Shown here: positions 35,106 through 43,961 of the stretch, piece after piece | Position numbering within the stretch: position 1 is the stretch's first letter | Layout: each line of letters starts with the position of its first letter | DNA from: a bacterium | GTDB lineage: Bacteria > Armatimonadota > Abditibacteriia > Abditibacteriales > Abditibacteriaceae | Assembly (NCBI GenBank): GCA_004172935.1 | Contig: SDZD01000038.1 | Coordinates: 1-61,168, forward strand | DNA length: 61,168 bases | Direction of reading: 5' to 3' | The notes under the pieces: generated by a model | Seen by the model: the letters and a program-made list of their open reading frames with translations, nothing else | Databases searched by the model: none | Told to the model about the DNA's origin: nothing | Position numbers and translations under genes: made by a program

Positions 35106-35119
35106 TTTTTAGGGCAGAA

Positions 35120-36823
35120 TTATGCCACGCGCACAAGACGCTTTTCTTCGAAGACGCGGTTCCAACGGTCGGTCGCGCGAATTTGTACATTGTGAGTTCC
35201 GGCTGGAAGCGCGGGCAAGTTGGCACGCCACAGGTGCGGCGTCTTTTCGATGGTCGGAAGCGCACGCCAAGGTGTCTTCGGCTTTTTCGCCTCGGTAGAG
35301 GTAAATGCGGGGACCAATGCTTCCATATCCTTGAGCCTGACGTAACCGGGGTCAAGATCGAAGAAGCGATCCATTTTGGCCCACTTGCCGTCGCCCACTT
35401 TCCACTCGACGGTCGTTTTCTCGCAACCGTTGAAGAAGTTGACTTGAAGCGGCGATTCGGGAACAGCACCCGCTTTAACATCGGATGGCGTGTAAACCGT
35501 CATCTGGTAATCAGCGCGCGAACGTGCCACTTGCCAGTCGATGGTGTAGTCCGAACCGTTCACGTTCAAGAAGGCATAGCCGTTCGGCGTGCCATCGCGC
35601 ATGGTGGTGTTGGGGATGCCTTGCTCGTCTGGCGCACCGCTCCACCAGCTGCCCGAAGTGGTGCCGCAGTTGAAGTGGTGGTGTGGCTCGGCACCGTTCC
35701 AGCCCGCTTCACGCCCGATGTAGGCGTGATATTGGAAGTGGGTGTGGGCCGAAACCGAAAGGTTATTGGGATGGCTTTGCAGAATCTCGAAGAAGGCGCG
35801 CTGGTCTTCTTTGATAAAGCGCGGATTATCGCCCCCATCAGGTCCAACCATTTCGGCGGCCATTTCGATGGGAATGTGCATAAACACAACGACCAGTTGG
35901 TTGCGGGGCACGCCCGCGAGGTCGTTCTTGAACCATGCCAATTGCTTCTCACCGAATCCACCCGTATAGTTGCCGTTTTTGAGTGGCGTATTGGGGCCAA
36001 GCCATTTCACGTTGTCAAGAACGACATAGTGAGTCGAGCCGTAATCGAACGAGTAATAAGTCGGGCCGTAGATGCGCTTGAAAGTTTCTGCCGACAGTTC
36101 ATCATCGGGCGCTTCGAAGTTGATGTCGTGGTTGCCGATAACGTTGTACCACGGCAAACCGAGCTTGCCAGTAACCTGGTTCAGCGGCTCCAAAGTGGAG
36201 AGGTTGTTGAAAGCGTTGTCGCCAAGGCTGATACCAAAGGTCGCTTTCACGCCCATCAATTCTTGCGCGATGTCGTGAGCGATGAAATCGACTTCTTCCA
36301 GGTTGCGTGGCTGGGGGTCGCCCCACAACAGCACTCGGTATTGGTTGCTTTCATCCTGCTTCACCAGACCGAAATCAATCGAGGTCGGAAGCGCGCCTGT
36401 CGGAGCGATGCCCGCGTATTTGAAGTTGGTCGGCGAACCGGCGGGTTTGTGGATGTGATAAAAACCGGGCAGGTTGTTCTCGTCGAGCGTGGTGCGGTAT
36501 CCCTTTGGCTTCTGGATGAAGATGATGGTGTCATCCGAAACGGGCAATTCATAGCGGCCCTGAGCATCGGTAACAACGATGTCGCGTCCGTTAGAAACGC
36601 GCACATTGGGGATGCCTTTCGAGCCGGGAAGACGCTTTCCACTGCCATCGCGGTCGAGATAAACGACGCCGCGAGCGATCTGAGTGGGCTTGGCCTGGCC
36701 AAGGGGCGCAGCAGCGCCGCCGATCTGGGCCTGAGCGATACGAGTCAATGAAACAGGAAGTGCAAGGGCTCCAGCCAGGGTGGATGCTCCACGCAGGAAA
36801 TCACGGCGTTTGAAGTTATTCAT
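35120..36823 (-). CDS. TAT-exported calcineurin-like phosphoesterase
   Basis: 567 residues. The twin-arginine signal KRRDFLRGAS starts at residue 5. Residues ~45-150 are an SdrD-B-like beta domain (VSNGRDIVVTDAQGRYELP). The metallophosphatase domain has GDPQPRN (~168), GDNAFNN (~204), GNHDINF (~229) and HTHFQYH (~359), all metal-binding. A C-terminal beta domain of the family follows. It would hydrolyse phosphodiesters or monoesters in the periplasm after export in folded form. With the alkaline phosphatase 14 bases downstream it could free phosphate in two steps. The long upstream region (337 bp) carries a truncated pseudopilin. Confidence 0.92.
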   Translation of the reverse strand: MNNFKRRDFLRGASTLAGALALPVSLTRIAQAQIGGAAAPLGQAKPTQIARGVVYLDRDGSGKRLPGSKGIPNVRVSNGRDIVVTDAQGRYELPVSDDTIIFIQKPKGYRTTLDENNLPGFYHIHKPAGSPTNFKYAGIAPTGALPTSIDFGLVKQDESNQYRVLLWGDPQPRNLEEVDFIAHDIAQELMGVKATFGISLGDNAFNNLSTLEPLNQVTGKLGLPWYNVIGNHDINFEAPDDELSAETFKRIYGPTYYSFDYGSTHYVVLDNVKWLGPNTPLKNGNYTGGFGEKQLAWFKNDLAGVPRNQLVVVFMHIPIEMAAEMVGPDGGDNPRFIKEDQRAFFEILQSHPNNLSVSAHTHFQYHAYIGREAGWNGAEPHHHFNCGTTSGSWWSGAPDEQGIPNTTMRDGTPNGYAFLNVNGSDYTIDWQVARSRADYQMTVYTPSDVKAGAVPESPLQVNFFNGCEKTTVEWKVGDGKWAKMDRFFDLDPGYVRLKDMEALVPAFTSTEAKKPKTPWRALPTIEKTPHLWRANLPALPAGTHNVQIRATDRWNRVFEEKRLVRVA

Positions 36824-36925
36824 TTTCAGGTGTTCGGGTTTCGGTACGACTTCTTCTTTCTAAAGAGGGGTAGGCGACTTATGCTTAACGGCGCAAATCG
36901 TCAGACTTATCGGACTGAAACGTCC

Positions 36926-37024
36926 TTAGATGGGCGCCAGGAGGTCTCCAGGCATCATATCCTTGTACGTCCTGCATACAGCGTTTATTAAAAGTTCAAT
37001 AAGTGTGAATGCAGAGCGACGCAT
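36926..37024 (-). pseudogene. Truncated pseudopilin remnant
   Basis: On the - strand from the ATG at 37024 the frame reads MRRSAFTLIELL, identical in style to the start of the DUF1559 pseudopilins (copy 5: NRSAFTLIELL), then loses the family at once (INAVCRTYKDMM...) and stops at 36926 after 32 codons. The transmembrane helix, FARARENARR block and H-X9-DG end are missing and no ribosome-binding site is seen. It looks like the 5' stub left by a deletion or gene-conversion event in the leader of the phosphatase operon. It explains most of the 337-bp gap between 36824 and 37159; the rest shows nothing clear. Confidence 0.7.
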
Positions 37025-37159
37025 AATAGCACGCGCACAGTGGAGCTTTCCAGGCACACACGACGGCACATGCTATATTTCAGCGCTGAAATATGAAGAA
37101 AAGACTAAGGGAACTTTAAGCGAACTTGGTTTCAAAAACACCACTGTCTGCTGTTAGCC

Positions 37160-38143
37160 TCATTTAGCGTGGTTGAGTAATGCCAGTTGAACCAGACTCT
37201 CGGCACTGGCAAGCAACGCTTCTTCATTGGAACGAGGCGACCAACCAAGTAGGCGTTTAGCTTTCGCGTTACTAATGTGTTGAGCCATACCCGATTCGGA
37301 ACTACTTTGCTCGGAAACGTGGGCCGCGATGTCACCCAGCCGCGTTTTGAGGATGTGGGCAATCTTCTGCAAATTCACCGACTCGCCCGCCACCGCTAAA
37401 AATCGCTCGCCTTTAGCCGCCGGATGGGTCATAGCGCGCAAGTGCAAATTAGCCACATCACGCACATCCACTACACCAAACGGAAAGTTGGACATCGGCA
37501 TCATGTCGCCATCAAGCAACCGCTTAATAAGCTGAATCGAACTCGAATAATCAGCGCCCAATACAGGCCCGAAAATGCCAACCGGGTTGATAACCGCCAA
37601 TTCCAAAGCCTCGCCCTCTTTATCAATGAACTCCCACGCCGCACGCTCGGCAACCGTCTTCGACTTTATGTAGCCCCCTAGCCCCGGCGTATCAACGTCT
37701 GTCCAGTCGTCTTCGGTGTAAAACTGCTCTTTGGCTGGCTGACTGTATCCAACGGCTGCGAACGAAGAGGTCAACACAACGCGCTTCACCCCAGCGTCCC
37801 TCGCCGCCCGCAGCACACGTAGCGCACCGTCGCGCGCGGGCACTATTAGTTCGTCCTCGTGTTTCGGCGCTCCCGAAGGAAAAGGCGAAGCCACATGCAA
37901 TACATAGTCGCACCCCTCGACGGCTTGCGACCAGCCCTCATCGGAGTTCAGATCGGCGACAACAAACGCAAGAGCATCCCTCGGCACACAGCCTGCATTT
38001 TTGAGCATGGCGCGCACCTCGTCTTCGCGCTTCAGCGAACGCACCGTTGTCCTGACTTGATAGCCCGCCTCAATCAGTTGCACCAAGGCATGTGCCCCCA
38101 CGAAGCCAGAGCCACCCGTAACCAATACTTTTGATGTCGTCAT
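37160..38143 (-). CDS. NAD(P)-dependent reductase of the dihydroflavonol-4-reductase-like SDR type
   Basis: 327 residues. Rossmann motif VTGGSGFVGAHAL at the N-terminus, VLHVASPFPSG, LTSSFAAVGY and the catalytic YIKSKTVAE (Tyr-x3-Lys). The family reduces aldehydes or ketones, or acts as epimerase. Its start overlaps the stop of the MerR gene by four bases. An aldehyde-responsive regulator next to a reductase suggests detoxification of reactive carbonyls (inference). Confidence 0.85.
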   Translation of the reverse strand: MTTSKVLVTGGSGFVGAHALVQLIEAGYQVRTTVRSLKREDEVRAMLKNAGCVPRDALAFVVADLNSDEGWSQAVEGCDYVLHVASPFPSGAPKHEDELIVPARDGALRVLRAARDAGVKRVVLTSSFAAVGYSQPAKEQFYTEDDWTDVDTPGLGGYIKSKTVAERAAWEFIDKEGEALELAVINPVGIFGPVLGADYSSSIQLIKRLLDGDMMPMSNFPFGVVDVRDVANLHLRAMTHPAAKGERFLAVAGESVNLQKIAHILKTRLGDIAAHVSEQSSSESGMAQHISNAKAKRLLGWSPRSNEEALLASAESLVQLALLNHAK

Positions 38144-38601
38144 TTCAGTTCTCCCGCGATTTGCTTCAACTCGCCGATAGCGAGGTTTTCGGCGGCTTTG
38201 TCGCGGCGCTCACGGGCGCCCCACAAATTGACTTTGGCATTCATGTAACGCTGGCGCACTTGCAATCGCTCAATCTCATAGGCCAATTTCGCGGCGTGCT
38301 TCTCGAACAGTTCTCTCTGCTCAGCCGCTGCCTCATGTTCCCTTGCCATGAAATCGAGGTAGGTCTGCATTTCACTGATGCTAAAGCCACAACTACGCAA
38401 ACAGGCCAATGCCTCTATCATTTGCACGGTGTCAGCATCGTAGCGCCGATGCCCACTGCTAGGGTCGCGCGGAATGGAAGCAATGAGTCCCACTCTCTCG
38501 TAGTAGCGCAAAGTCGGCTCAGAAAACCCGCTTCGCCTCGCCACTTCCTGAATGCTAAAAGTCTCCGTGACTTTCTCTCCTAAAAATACCGTTTGTGCCA
38601 T
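38140..38601 (-). CDS. MerR-family transcriptional regulator
   Basis: 153 residues. The MerR winged helix spans ~15-85 (SIQEVARRSGFSEPTLRYYE, GHRRYDADTVQMIEAL), followed by a long dimerisation coiled coil (EHEAAAEQRELFEKHAAKL). No C-terminal Cys cluster for metals, so it is of the AdhR/NmlR-like organic-stress type. ATG start at 38601. The promoter just upstream has the 19-bp spacer typical of MerR-controlled promoters, and the ATG would sit at about the transcription start. It is co-translated with the reductase. Confidence 0.9.
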   Translation of the reverse strand: MAQTVFLGEKVTETFSIQEVARRSGFSEPTLRYYERVGLIASIPRDPSSGHRRYDADTVQMIEALACLRSCGFSISEMQTYLDFMAREHEAAAEQRELFEKHAAKLAYEIERLQVRQRYMNAKVNLWGARERRDKAAENLAIGELKQIAGELK

Positions 38602-38607
38602 AGGACG

Positions 38608-38638
38608 AGTGTGCGAAACCTAAAGCGCTTTAAGTCAA
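38608..38638 (-). promoter_or_regulatory. MerR-type promoter with 19-bp spacer
   Basis: On the - strand TTGACT (38638-38633), 19 bases, CACACT (38613-38608). The spacer contains a perfect TAAAGCGCTTTA palindrome (38621-38632), extended to 16 of 18 positions (38618-38635). Expected transcription start is within one or two bases of the ATG at 38601, so the mRNA may be leaderless. Confidence 0.7.
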
Positions 38639-38655
38639 GGGCCTATTCCCAAACA

Positions 38656-38691
38656 AAAATGAGGGCCAGAGGCAAATACCTCTGGCCCTCA
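38656..38691 (-). terminator. Intrinsic terminator of transketolase
   Basis: TGAGGGCCAGAGG and CCTCTGGCCCTCA (13-bp stem, 6-base loop) followed on the - strand by TTTTTG. Confidence 0.85.
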
Positions 38692-38714
38692 TCACTCGTG
38701 ATTCAGAAAGCGAT

Positions 38715-40697
38715 TTACAGACCGTTCACGACTTCGACCAGATGGTCAGCCGTCATGCCGAGTTCTTTCATCGCGGTGTTGCCGGGAGCCGACAAGCCGA
38801 AGCGGTCGATGCCAACAACAGCGCCAGCCGAACCAACGTACTTCCACCATAAACCAGTAACGCCCGCTTCGATAGCAACGCGCTTGGTGACAGCCTTGGG
38901 AAGAACCTCTTCTTTGTACTCGGCGCTCTGGCGGTCGAAACGCTCGGTGCAAGGCACCGAAACCACGCGCACGCCTTCGCCAAGTGTTTTGGCGGCAGCA
39001 ACGGCGTGCTGCACTTCGCTACCAGTCGCCAACAAGATGGTGTTCAACTCGCCCGTCTCTTTGACGAGGATGTAAGCGCCCTTCTCGACGCCTTCGCGGC
39101 GGGTCTGCCACGAAGCGGCGGTCAGGTGTGGCAAATCTTGACGGCTCAGTGCCAACAGCGTGGGGCCATCGTTGCGGCCCAGAGCGGATAGAAACGCGCC
39201 AGCGGTCTCTTCAGAATCGGCGGGACGGATGACATCCAGATTCGGAATCAAGCGCAAAGCCGACACGGTTTCGACTGGCTGGTGGGTCGGGCCATCTTCG
39301 CCGACGCCAACGGAATCATGCGTGAAGATGTAAACGACGGGCAGGTGAGCCAACGAAGCCAGACGGATGGAAGGACGGCAGTAATCGGCGAACACCAGGA
39401 AGGTTGCGCCGCTGGGACGGAAGAGGCCATCGTAAGCGATGCCGTTCAAGATGGCGCACATGCCATGCTCGCGGATACCGAACCAGATGTTGCGGCCCAA
39501 CACATCGTTCTTGTTGTAATCGTGCGCGCCCTTGATGTAGTTCTTGGTCGAGCCGTACAAGTCGGCGCTTCCAGTGATGATCGAGGGCACAGCCTGAGCC
39601 AGAGCGTTGAAGATTTCGCCGCCGCTGTTGCGCGTGGCGGCTTTGCCTTCGCCTTCAGCCGGAGCAATCACGCTCGAAAGGTCTTCGGGCAAAACACGAT
39701 TGATGGAATCTTCGAGTTCTTTGGCAAGTTCAGGATGTTCTTTCTTCCAACCTGCGTATTTCTGCTCCCAGGTGGCGTGGAGTTCGGCCTTTTGCGCGGC
39801 GACTTCATCGAAGTAAGCGCGAACTTCGGGCGAAACGAAGAAGTGCTCGTCGGCGGGCAAGCCAAGCAACGTGCGAGCAGCATCAATAAATTTCGCGCCA
39901 CCCTCACCATGTGCTTTCTGGGTGCCCTTTACTTCGGCAATGCCACGACCGATTTCGGTTTTGGCAATGATGAACTTGGGGCGGCCATCGTCGTTCGATT
40001 TCGCTTTCTCGATGGTCTCGTGAATCTGCTTCAGATCGTGACCGTCGATGGTGTACACGTCCCATCCCAGCGCCTCAAACTCTTTGGCTTTGTCTTCCGA
40101 CTGGGTGACTTCGGCCATCGCGTCGAGAGTAACGCCGTTGGCATCGAAGATAAGGATGAGGTTATCGAGACCGTTGTGTCCGGCGAAGGTCACCGATTCA
40201 AGCGCGACGCCTTCTTGCAAACAGCCGTCGCCCGCAAGGCAGATGACGTGATAGTCGAAGATTTTGGACTGGGCCGTGTTGTAAAGCTGCTGGGCGCGCT
40301 TGGCGCTCAGGGCGTAACCAACCGAGTTGCCAATGCCCTGGCCGAGAGGACCAGTGGTGGCTTCAACGCCGTCGGTCTCACCGAATTCGGGGTGGCCGGG
40401 GGTCTTGGAGTGCAGCTGACGAAAACCCATCAGGTCTTCGCGCGAGACATCGTAGCCCGCGAGGTGCAGCCACGAATACAAGAACATAGAGCCGTGTCCG
40501 GCGGAGAGAATGAAGCGGTCGCGGTTGAGCCACTTGGGGTTCTTCGGGTCGTATTGCAGGGCAGTTCCCCACAGCACGGCGCCGATTTCGGCGCAGCCGA
40601 GGGGCAAACCGAGGTGACCTGAGTTGGCTTTATGGACGGCGTCCATGGCAAGACCACGCGCTTGCGAAGCCGCTTGTTCAAGGATGGCTGTATTCAT
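38715..40697 (-). CDS. tkt: Transketolase
   Basis: Thiamine-diphosphate enzyme of the pentose phosphate pathway, transferring two-carbon ketol units between sugar phosphates. The ATG at 40697 (MNTAILEQAASQARGLAMD) is the start; the in-frame TTG at 40718 gives a poor leader. The N-terminal half carries SGHLGLPLG, TGPLGQGIG and the ThDP motif GDGCLQEG...NLILIFDAN; the middle has GIREHGM and the pyrimidine domain; SVGVGEDGPTHQPVE is a family signature. About 660 residues, the normal length. Monocistronic, with its own terminator. It would channel pentoses and the fructose-6-phosphate made by the sugar genes. Confidence 0.97.
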   Translation of the reverse strand: MNTAILEQAASQARGLAMDAVHKANSGHLGLPLGCAEIGAVLWGTALQYDPKNPKWLNRDRFILSAGHGSMFLYSWLHLAGYDVSREDLMGFRQLHSKTPGHPEFGETDGVEATTGPLGQGIGNSVGYALSAKRAQQLYNTAQSKIFDYHVICLAGDGCLQEGVALESVTFAGHNGLDNLILIFDANGVTLDAMAEVTQSEDKAKEFEALGWDVYTIDGHDLKQIHETIEKAKSNDDGRPKFIIAKTEIGRGIAEVKGTQKAHGEGGAKFIDAARTLLGLPADEHFFVSPEVRAYFDEVAAQKAELHATWEQKYAGWKKEHPELAKELEDSINRVLPEDLSSVIAPAEGEGKAATRNSGGEIFNALAQAVPSIITGSADLYGSTKNYIKGAHDYNKNDVLGRNIWFGIREHGMCAILNGIAYDGLFRPSGATFLVFADYCRPSIRLASLAHLPVVYIFTHDSVGVGEDGPTHQPVETVSALRLIPNLDVIRPADSEETAGAFLSALGRNDGPTLLALSRQDLPHLTAASWQTRREGVEKGAYILVKETGELNTILLATGSEVQHAVAAAKTLGEGVRVVSVPCTERFDRQSAEYKEEVLPKAVTKRVAIEAGVTGLWWKYVGSAGAVVGIDRFGLSAPGNTAMKELGMTADHLVEVVNGL

Positions 40698-41359
40698 AGA
40701 AATTTTTTGGCGGGCCAAGTGTGACCAGATTTGGCCTCATAACCCAGAGCGATTGTCAGAAACCAGTTACAACTTAAGGGCATAAGTGGTGTTTTTTGGC
40801 TCAATTCATTAAAATGCTGCGCCAATGCCCCTTGTCCTTTTGTCCCAAGAACAATCGAGACGAGTGTGTGTGGGCATACAAACAAGCCCACGCATTGTGC
40901 AGGTAGAACTTCAAGGCTAAAGCTGATTTAGTGCAAAATAGGCACCCCCCAAGCGCACCGATACGCGAATTTCCTGATGAGAGAACGCCAAAAGAGAAAC
41001 TTTTTAGCCGCTGTATTACGACACATCCGATCCCTGTAGTAGCACGAGTACGCTCTAAAACAACACTCGAAACGCTCTATCGCAATACAATCCTATGCTG
41101 AGAAAACAGCCAATTAACGGACTATGTCCTAAATTTTTTAACCCCTGCCTAAAGCGCACAACCCGCGTGCTAAATCAGCACTAAATAGAGGGACCACTAG
41201 CCCTCTCAAAGCGTTGACAAAAGAGCAACTTTTTGACACAATTTTGAGGGTCTTTTGACTAACTTCATCTTGTTGTAGCTATTACTGCTATTGTAAAGCA
41301 ACTTAATACAGCAAATTTAGTCAGACTTGCGTTGTTTCTGTCTTCGTTCCACTCCTAAC
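40698..41359. other. 662-bp divergent intergenic region
   Basis: Between transketolase (-) and the astacin-like gene (+). It holds a small hairpin AGAGGG/CCCTCT (41187-41206) and one good promoter (41214-41242). No open frame with family likeness and no RNA gene was seen in the remaining sequence. Confidence 0.5.
41214..41242 (+). promoter_or_regulatory. Sigma-70-like promoter of the astacin-like gene
   Basis: TTGACA (41214-41219), 17-base spacer, CACAAT (41237-41242). It faces the metalloprotease gene at 41360, leaving a leader of about 110 bases. Confidence 0.6.
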
Positions 41360-43786
41360 ATGAGGAAGTCTTTCTTATCAACCGCGTGCGCCTTGGTCGT
41401 GGGCGCATTGCTGGGGGCGTTTAGCGCTCCCTCCCAGGCTGCTCCTACAGCACCTACCAACTTGCAGTTGGTCGACCAACTCATCGCCACCTCAAAAGAT
41501 GGCAAGACCGCACAGCAGGGCGACATGGTATTGAGCGTTCCTACTCTGCGCGCTTTCCGATCTTCCATTGCTGGCGGAGGCCGCACAACACGCAGCGCGT
41601 TCTATCGCACCACTTACTGGACGGTAGTAGGCGGAAAAGTTCCTTATACCCTCGCTGCCGACTTGCCACAGGCGCAACAGGATGCATTCGTGCAAGCCTG
41701 CCGTGAATGGGAAAAGTGGGCAAACCTCAAGTTCTCACCACGCACTAACGAAACGAACTACATTAACGTCATTGCTGGTGGAGACTCTTCCAACTCGGCG
41801 GTAGGTATGACTGGTGGCGAGCAAACCATGCGTCTCGCCACATGGGCAACCAGTTGGACAGCGTGCCACGAGTTGGCACACGCTTTGGGCGTAATGCACG
41901 AGCAGTCTCGCTCCGACCGCGACAATTACGTCGAAATCAAATTCGACAACGTTCAAGCGGATTTGGCCTTTAACTACGCGATCATCACCAATTCGGATAA
42001 TCATGGCGAATATGATTTCGACTCCATCATGCATTATGGGCCATGGGGATTTGCTATCGACTCGACAAAGCCAACGATGGTGTGCAGACCACCTTACGAG
42101 AGATTCCAAACCATCATCGGCCAAAGCGATCACCTGACCGAACTTGATAAGGCTGGTATGGCCGACATTTACGGCTTCCCTCCCGGTATAACGGCGACTC
42201 CTAAACCAACTCCCACGCTTCCTCCGCGTCCGACGCTGGCATGTAATCCAGTCACTGTTACCGAAGGCAATTCTGGCACAACACCCATGATCTTCCGTGT
42301 TGGCCTGACCTACGCACCAAGGCAGGATGTCTCGTTCTCCTATAAAATCGTGCGCTACATCCCTGGTGGCATGAACGAAGAGTCCGCAGACCTCGACAAA
42401 TACAGCGCCATCCCAGGCGTGGACTATTCGGTTGATTCCATGGAGGGCACCATCACAATGCCCGCCGCTACTGGCGATAACAACGGCAACACAACCAGAG
42501 AGTTCGAGATTCCCGTCTCCGTCATTGGCGACACCGATGTCGAGAACGATGAGTCATTGATGTTGGTTTTGAGCGATCCGGTTAACGTGCGCTTTGCCAA
42601 CGATGCGACAACTCTTTCGGTGAAAGGCACCATTGCCAACGACGACATCGCGGCAACTCCAACAGCCCGTCCAACAGCGACAACAAAACCACAACCGACC
42701 TCAACGCCAGCTCCACCTTCCTCGCCAATCGCTCGCGTTAGCTTGTCTCCCACTGCGCCAAGCCCAACAGGCGCGGTAATCGCCAATATTTCGTTGTGGC
42801 CCAGCGGCGCTCAAACAACCTCGCAGAATGTCTGGCGTGTCAAGGGAAGCATCGTTGCCCGCAACGTGGGCACTCTAGATTTGAGTGCTTATCGCGGCCT
42901 GAAACGCGGCGACAAGATTAAAATTGAAGTCACGCCTTACCGCAGCACAACCGTAGGAACGATTGTGGGCGAGGTAGCAACAGCCGAAATCGAAGTCGGC
43001 AACACGGCTCCCGTCACCCGCGAAGTGTTGTTGTCATCGTTGAGCTATGTGCCCGTTTCGGCAGCCTTGACAGGAACCGATATTGACGGTGATGCCCTCA
43101 CCTTCGCATTAGCAACGAAACCAACCAATGGCTCTGCCACTGTGGCACTCGTTGCTGATAAATGGACGTTGACTTATCGCTCGAAAGTCGGCTTCGTTGG
43201 AACCGAGACGTTCACCATCGTAGCCAACGACGGCAAGTTGAAGAGTGCTCCAGCGACGGTTCGAGTAACTGTAGGTGCGAACTCCAAGCCACAGCTCGTC
43301 AGCGTCACACCCGACACTGGCACCTTCACAACGGGCAAGAGCTTCTACTTCAAACAGGTCGTCAAAGACGCGGACAAGAACCTCTCGTCCATCGCGTTCC
43401 TCATTGGCAATTCGTCCCGCTCTGCCAGCGTAAGCAGTGGTTTCGGCCTCGTATACGACATGCCGACCCGCACCCTGCGTTTGAGCAGTGATGACGGCAC
43501 CACCCTGTCCGATGCCTTCCGCTCCGGCCAACTCATCGAAAACAGCCGCGCTTCGGTCGTCCTGCGTTCCGCAGCCCTCGAAGCCGATGGCACTCTGACC
43601 TTCATGTGGCAGTTCACACCGAAAGCCGGTTGGACTGGCGCCAAAACCCTGTGGGGCCGCGCCGACGATGCGGGTGGCCTCGTCGATGGCTGGCGTTCTA
43701 TCGGCAGCGTGACCTTCGTTGACCCCGCTGGATCCAGCACCAAGAGCACCAGCTCCAGCTTCGCACTCAGCGCGAAATCCTCGTAA
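41360..43786 (+). CDS. Secreted astacin-type (M12A) metalloprotease with Calx-beta and Ig-like domains
   Basis: 808 residues from the ATG at 41360; signal peptide 1-27 (PSQA). Residues ~85-280 form the protease: HELAHALGVMHEQSRSDR (~170) is the complete astacin zinc motif HExxHxxGxxHExxRxDR, and IMHYGPWGF (~223) the Met-turn with its Tyr ligand. Then a Calx-beta domain (~291-427, ending DVENDESLMLVLSDPVNV), a Thr/Pro-rich linker (~435-462), an unassigned beta domain, and a cadherin/Ig-like repeat with DIDGDALTFAL and TFTIVANDGKL. The N-terminal propeptide is short. It cleaves extracellular proteins; the C-terminal part probably binds calcium and surfaces. Single-gene unit. Confidence 0.93.
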   Translation: MRKSFLSTACALVVGALLGAFSAPSQAAPTAPTNLQLVDQLIATSKDGKTAQQGDMVLSVPTLRAFRSSIAGGGRTTRSAFYRTTYWTVVGGKVPYTLAADLPQAQQDAFVQACREWEKWANLKFSPRTNETNYINVIAGGDSSNSAVGMTGGEQTMRLATWATSWTACHELAHALGVMHEQSRSDRDNYVEIKFDNVQADLAFNYAIITNSDNHGEYDFDSIMHYGPWGFAIDSTKPTMVCRPPYERFQTIIGQSDHLTELDKAGMADIYGFPPGITATPKPTPTLPPRPTLACNPVTVTEGNSGTTPMIFRVGLTYAPRQDVSFSYKIVRYIPGGMNEESADLDKYSAIPGVDYSVDSMEGTITMPAATGDNNGNTTREFEIPVSVIGDTDVENDESLMLVLSDPVNVRFANDATTLSVKGTIANDDIAATPTARPTATTKPQPTSTPAPPSSPIARVSLSPTAPSPTGAVIANISLWPSGAQTTSQNVWRVKGSIVARNVGTLDLSAYRGLKRGDKIKIEVTPYRSTTVGTIVGEVATAEIEVGNTAPVTREVLLSSLSYVPVSAALTGTDIDGDALTFALATKPTNGSATVALVADKWTLTYRSKVGFVGTETFTIVANDGKLKSAPATVRVTVGANSKPQLVSVTPDTGTFTTGKSFYFKQVVKDADKNLSSIAFLIGNSSRSASVSSGFGLVYDMPTRTLRLSSDDGTTLSDAFRSGQLIENSRASVVLRSAALEADGTLTFMWQFTPKAGWTGAKTLWGRADDAGGLVDGWRSIGSVTFVDPAGSSTKSTSSSFALSAKSS

Positions 43787-43812
43787 ATCGAGGCCAAACA
43801 AAAACAAGCCGA

Positions 43813-43845
43813 GGCGGCGCGAACTTCTGTTCGCGCCGCCTTTTT
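43813..43845 (+). terminator. Terminator of the metalloprotease gene
   Basis: GGCGGCGCGAAC (43813-43824) pairs with GTTCGCGCCGCC (43829-43840), TTCT loop, followed by TTTTT. Confidence 0.92.
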
Positions 43846-43905
43846 GCTTTATAACCATTCTCATTGCGCCCCAACTCTCTTTCCCAACACCGCCATGCAG
43901 GGGCA

Positions 43906-43941
43906 GCAAAAACCCCCATATCCAGAAGGGATATGGGGGTT
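43906..43941 (-). terminator. Terminator of the caspase-like gene
   Basis: A 13-bp stem (43911-43923 with 43929-43941), followed on the - strand by TTTGCTG after an A/T-rich foot. It ends the - strand gene at 43962. Confidence 0.8.
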
Positions 43942-43961
43942 AATAATTATTCCAAAATCTC

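Noticed and set aside
35183..36751. Long + strand frame (522 codons) opposite the calcineurin-type gene
   Set aside because: Antisense shadow of a gene with clear domains; its product has no family likeness and no ribosome-binding site.
39282..40622. Long + strand frame opposite transketolase
   Set aside because: Transketolase is certain, so this is a mirror frame.
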